The notes under the pieces were generated by a model. That model had not been told where the DNA came from and made no database searches. It saw only the letters and a list, made by a program, of their open reading frames with translations. A stretch of 60,000 bases of DNA from Cryptomeria japonica (Eukaryota > Streptophyta > Pinopsida > Cupressales > Cupressaceae): positions 400,412,939-400,472,938 of the forward strand of contig NC_081406.1 of assembly GCF_030272615.1 (NCBI RefSeq), given 5' to 3'. Positions within the stretch are counted from its first letter, which is position 1. Each line of letters starts with the position of its first letter. The position numbers and the translations under genes are program-made. Positions 59,492 through 60,000 of this stretch are shown piece after piece.

Positions 59492-60000
59492 TTAAACAAT
59501 TTTTGACTTTAGAACTAAAATGTAATAGGTTACCTCTGGTCTACTTGCCGATTGCAATGAGTTCACCTTTACTTCCATAAATCTTGCAGACTCCATTCTT
59601 GAATTATAGTGGGCAACCTTTGTCATTGAGTTGAGAACCATTAAGAGAGATGGTTCCCTTTTCTTTTACCATTCAGGGCGAGTCATTCCCAAATCTCACA
59701 ACACCTCCATCAAATTCTCAAAGTAAGAAACTTACTCCGGTCACCAGTCATGTGGTGTGAGCAACCACTGTCTATAATCTAGTCATCAAAACTATCCATG
59801 CAAGAGAATAATGCCTTTTGATTTGATGTATCTTCTTTAATGGTAACAAAGACAATGTCCTCATTTGCATCTTTCTTATATTCCTCATCTATAATTCCTC
59901 CATCCACTGCAATGAGACAATATCTTTAACCTTTGCCTTTGTACTTGTTATACTTCTCACATTTTTTCTCATTATCTCCATTTGGACAGTTAGTAGCAAT
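59492..60000 (-). pseudogene. Copia-C gag end, protease and GAG-pre-integrase (right part)
   Basis: This continues the copia-C polyprotein across the copia-D insertion. It shows IYGSKGELIAIGK at the GAG-pre-integrase start, GGVVRFGNDS and SLNGSQLNDKGCPL in the protease region, and HHMTGD-like protease residues around 59730-59760. Several stops and frameshifts are present. It runs off the window end. Confidence 0.82.

Overview
The window looks like plant nuclear DNA that is almost entirely LTR-retrotransposon sequence, from a large repeat-rich genome. A gymnosperm is my guess from the old, 1.1-1.5 kb LTR elements stacked inside one another, but the sequence does not prove it. I found no intact host gene, tRNA or rRNA. 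All pol and gag genes are broken by stops or frameshifts except one 2.7 kb gag-to-integrase stretch.

Left part (1-10.6 kb): a Ty3/gypsy reverse transcriptase (RT) relic, called G1, was hit by two Ty1/copia elements 26 bp apart. Copia-1 (+ strand) is cut by the window start and its 3' LTR ends at 3207. Copia-2 (- strand) is complete at 3234-10073. It has 448-bp LTRs about 2% different, an initiator-Met-tRNA primer site, a polypurine tract and the target duplication GAACC. The G1 reading frame resumes at 10074 and stops abruptly near 10596. From 10.6 to 17 kb I see only AT-rich DNA without recognisable genes, containing a long imperfect hairpin at 16.3 kb.

Middle (17.1-34.2 kb): element F (- strand) has a 3' LTR ending at 18310 and a polypurine tract, but no pol. 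Upstream of these lies a long decayed frame: an unrecognised N-terminal region, a Pro-rich linker, a coiled coil, then a G-patch-like stretch and a zinc knuckle. A 1139-bp solo LTR with target duplication CTTAT sits inside that frame. Element A (- strand gypsy, 27-33 kb) has the order gag, protease, a second RNase H, RT, RNase H, integrase. A + strand ORF lies antisense beyond its integrase.

Right part (34.2-60 kb): three elements are nested. Copia-C (- strand) is split at its GAG-pre-integrase region by copia-D (35855-59486, - strand, target duplication TGCAA). Copia-D is the same family as copia-1, and its gag is split by an insert of about 16.8 kb (41256-58077). The insert carries gypsy B on the - strand: 5' LTR, primer site, gag, protease, G-patch, RT, RNase H, second RNase H, integrase. 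On the + strand it carries a decayed plant-mobile-domain (PMD) ORF with its own TATA box and a candidate leader intron. Arrays of a degenerate TAGCGCA word precede both the PMD ORF and the gag ORF, each time in the sense direction.

The genes are retrotransposon parts: gag for particles, protease, RT/RNase H for copying, integrase for insertion. The copia-2 gag-integrase ORF is the only long open one. Coordinates of LTRs with target duplications are firm; other boundaries are estimates by eye.
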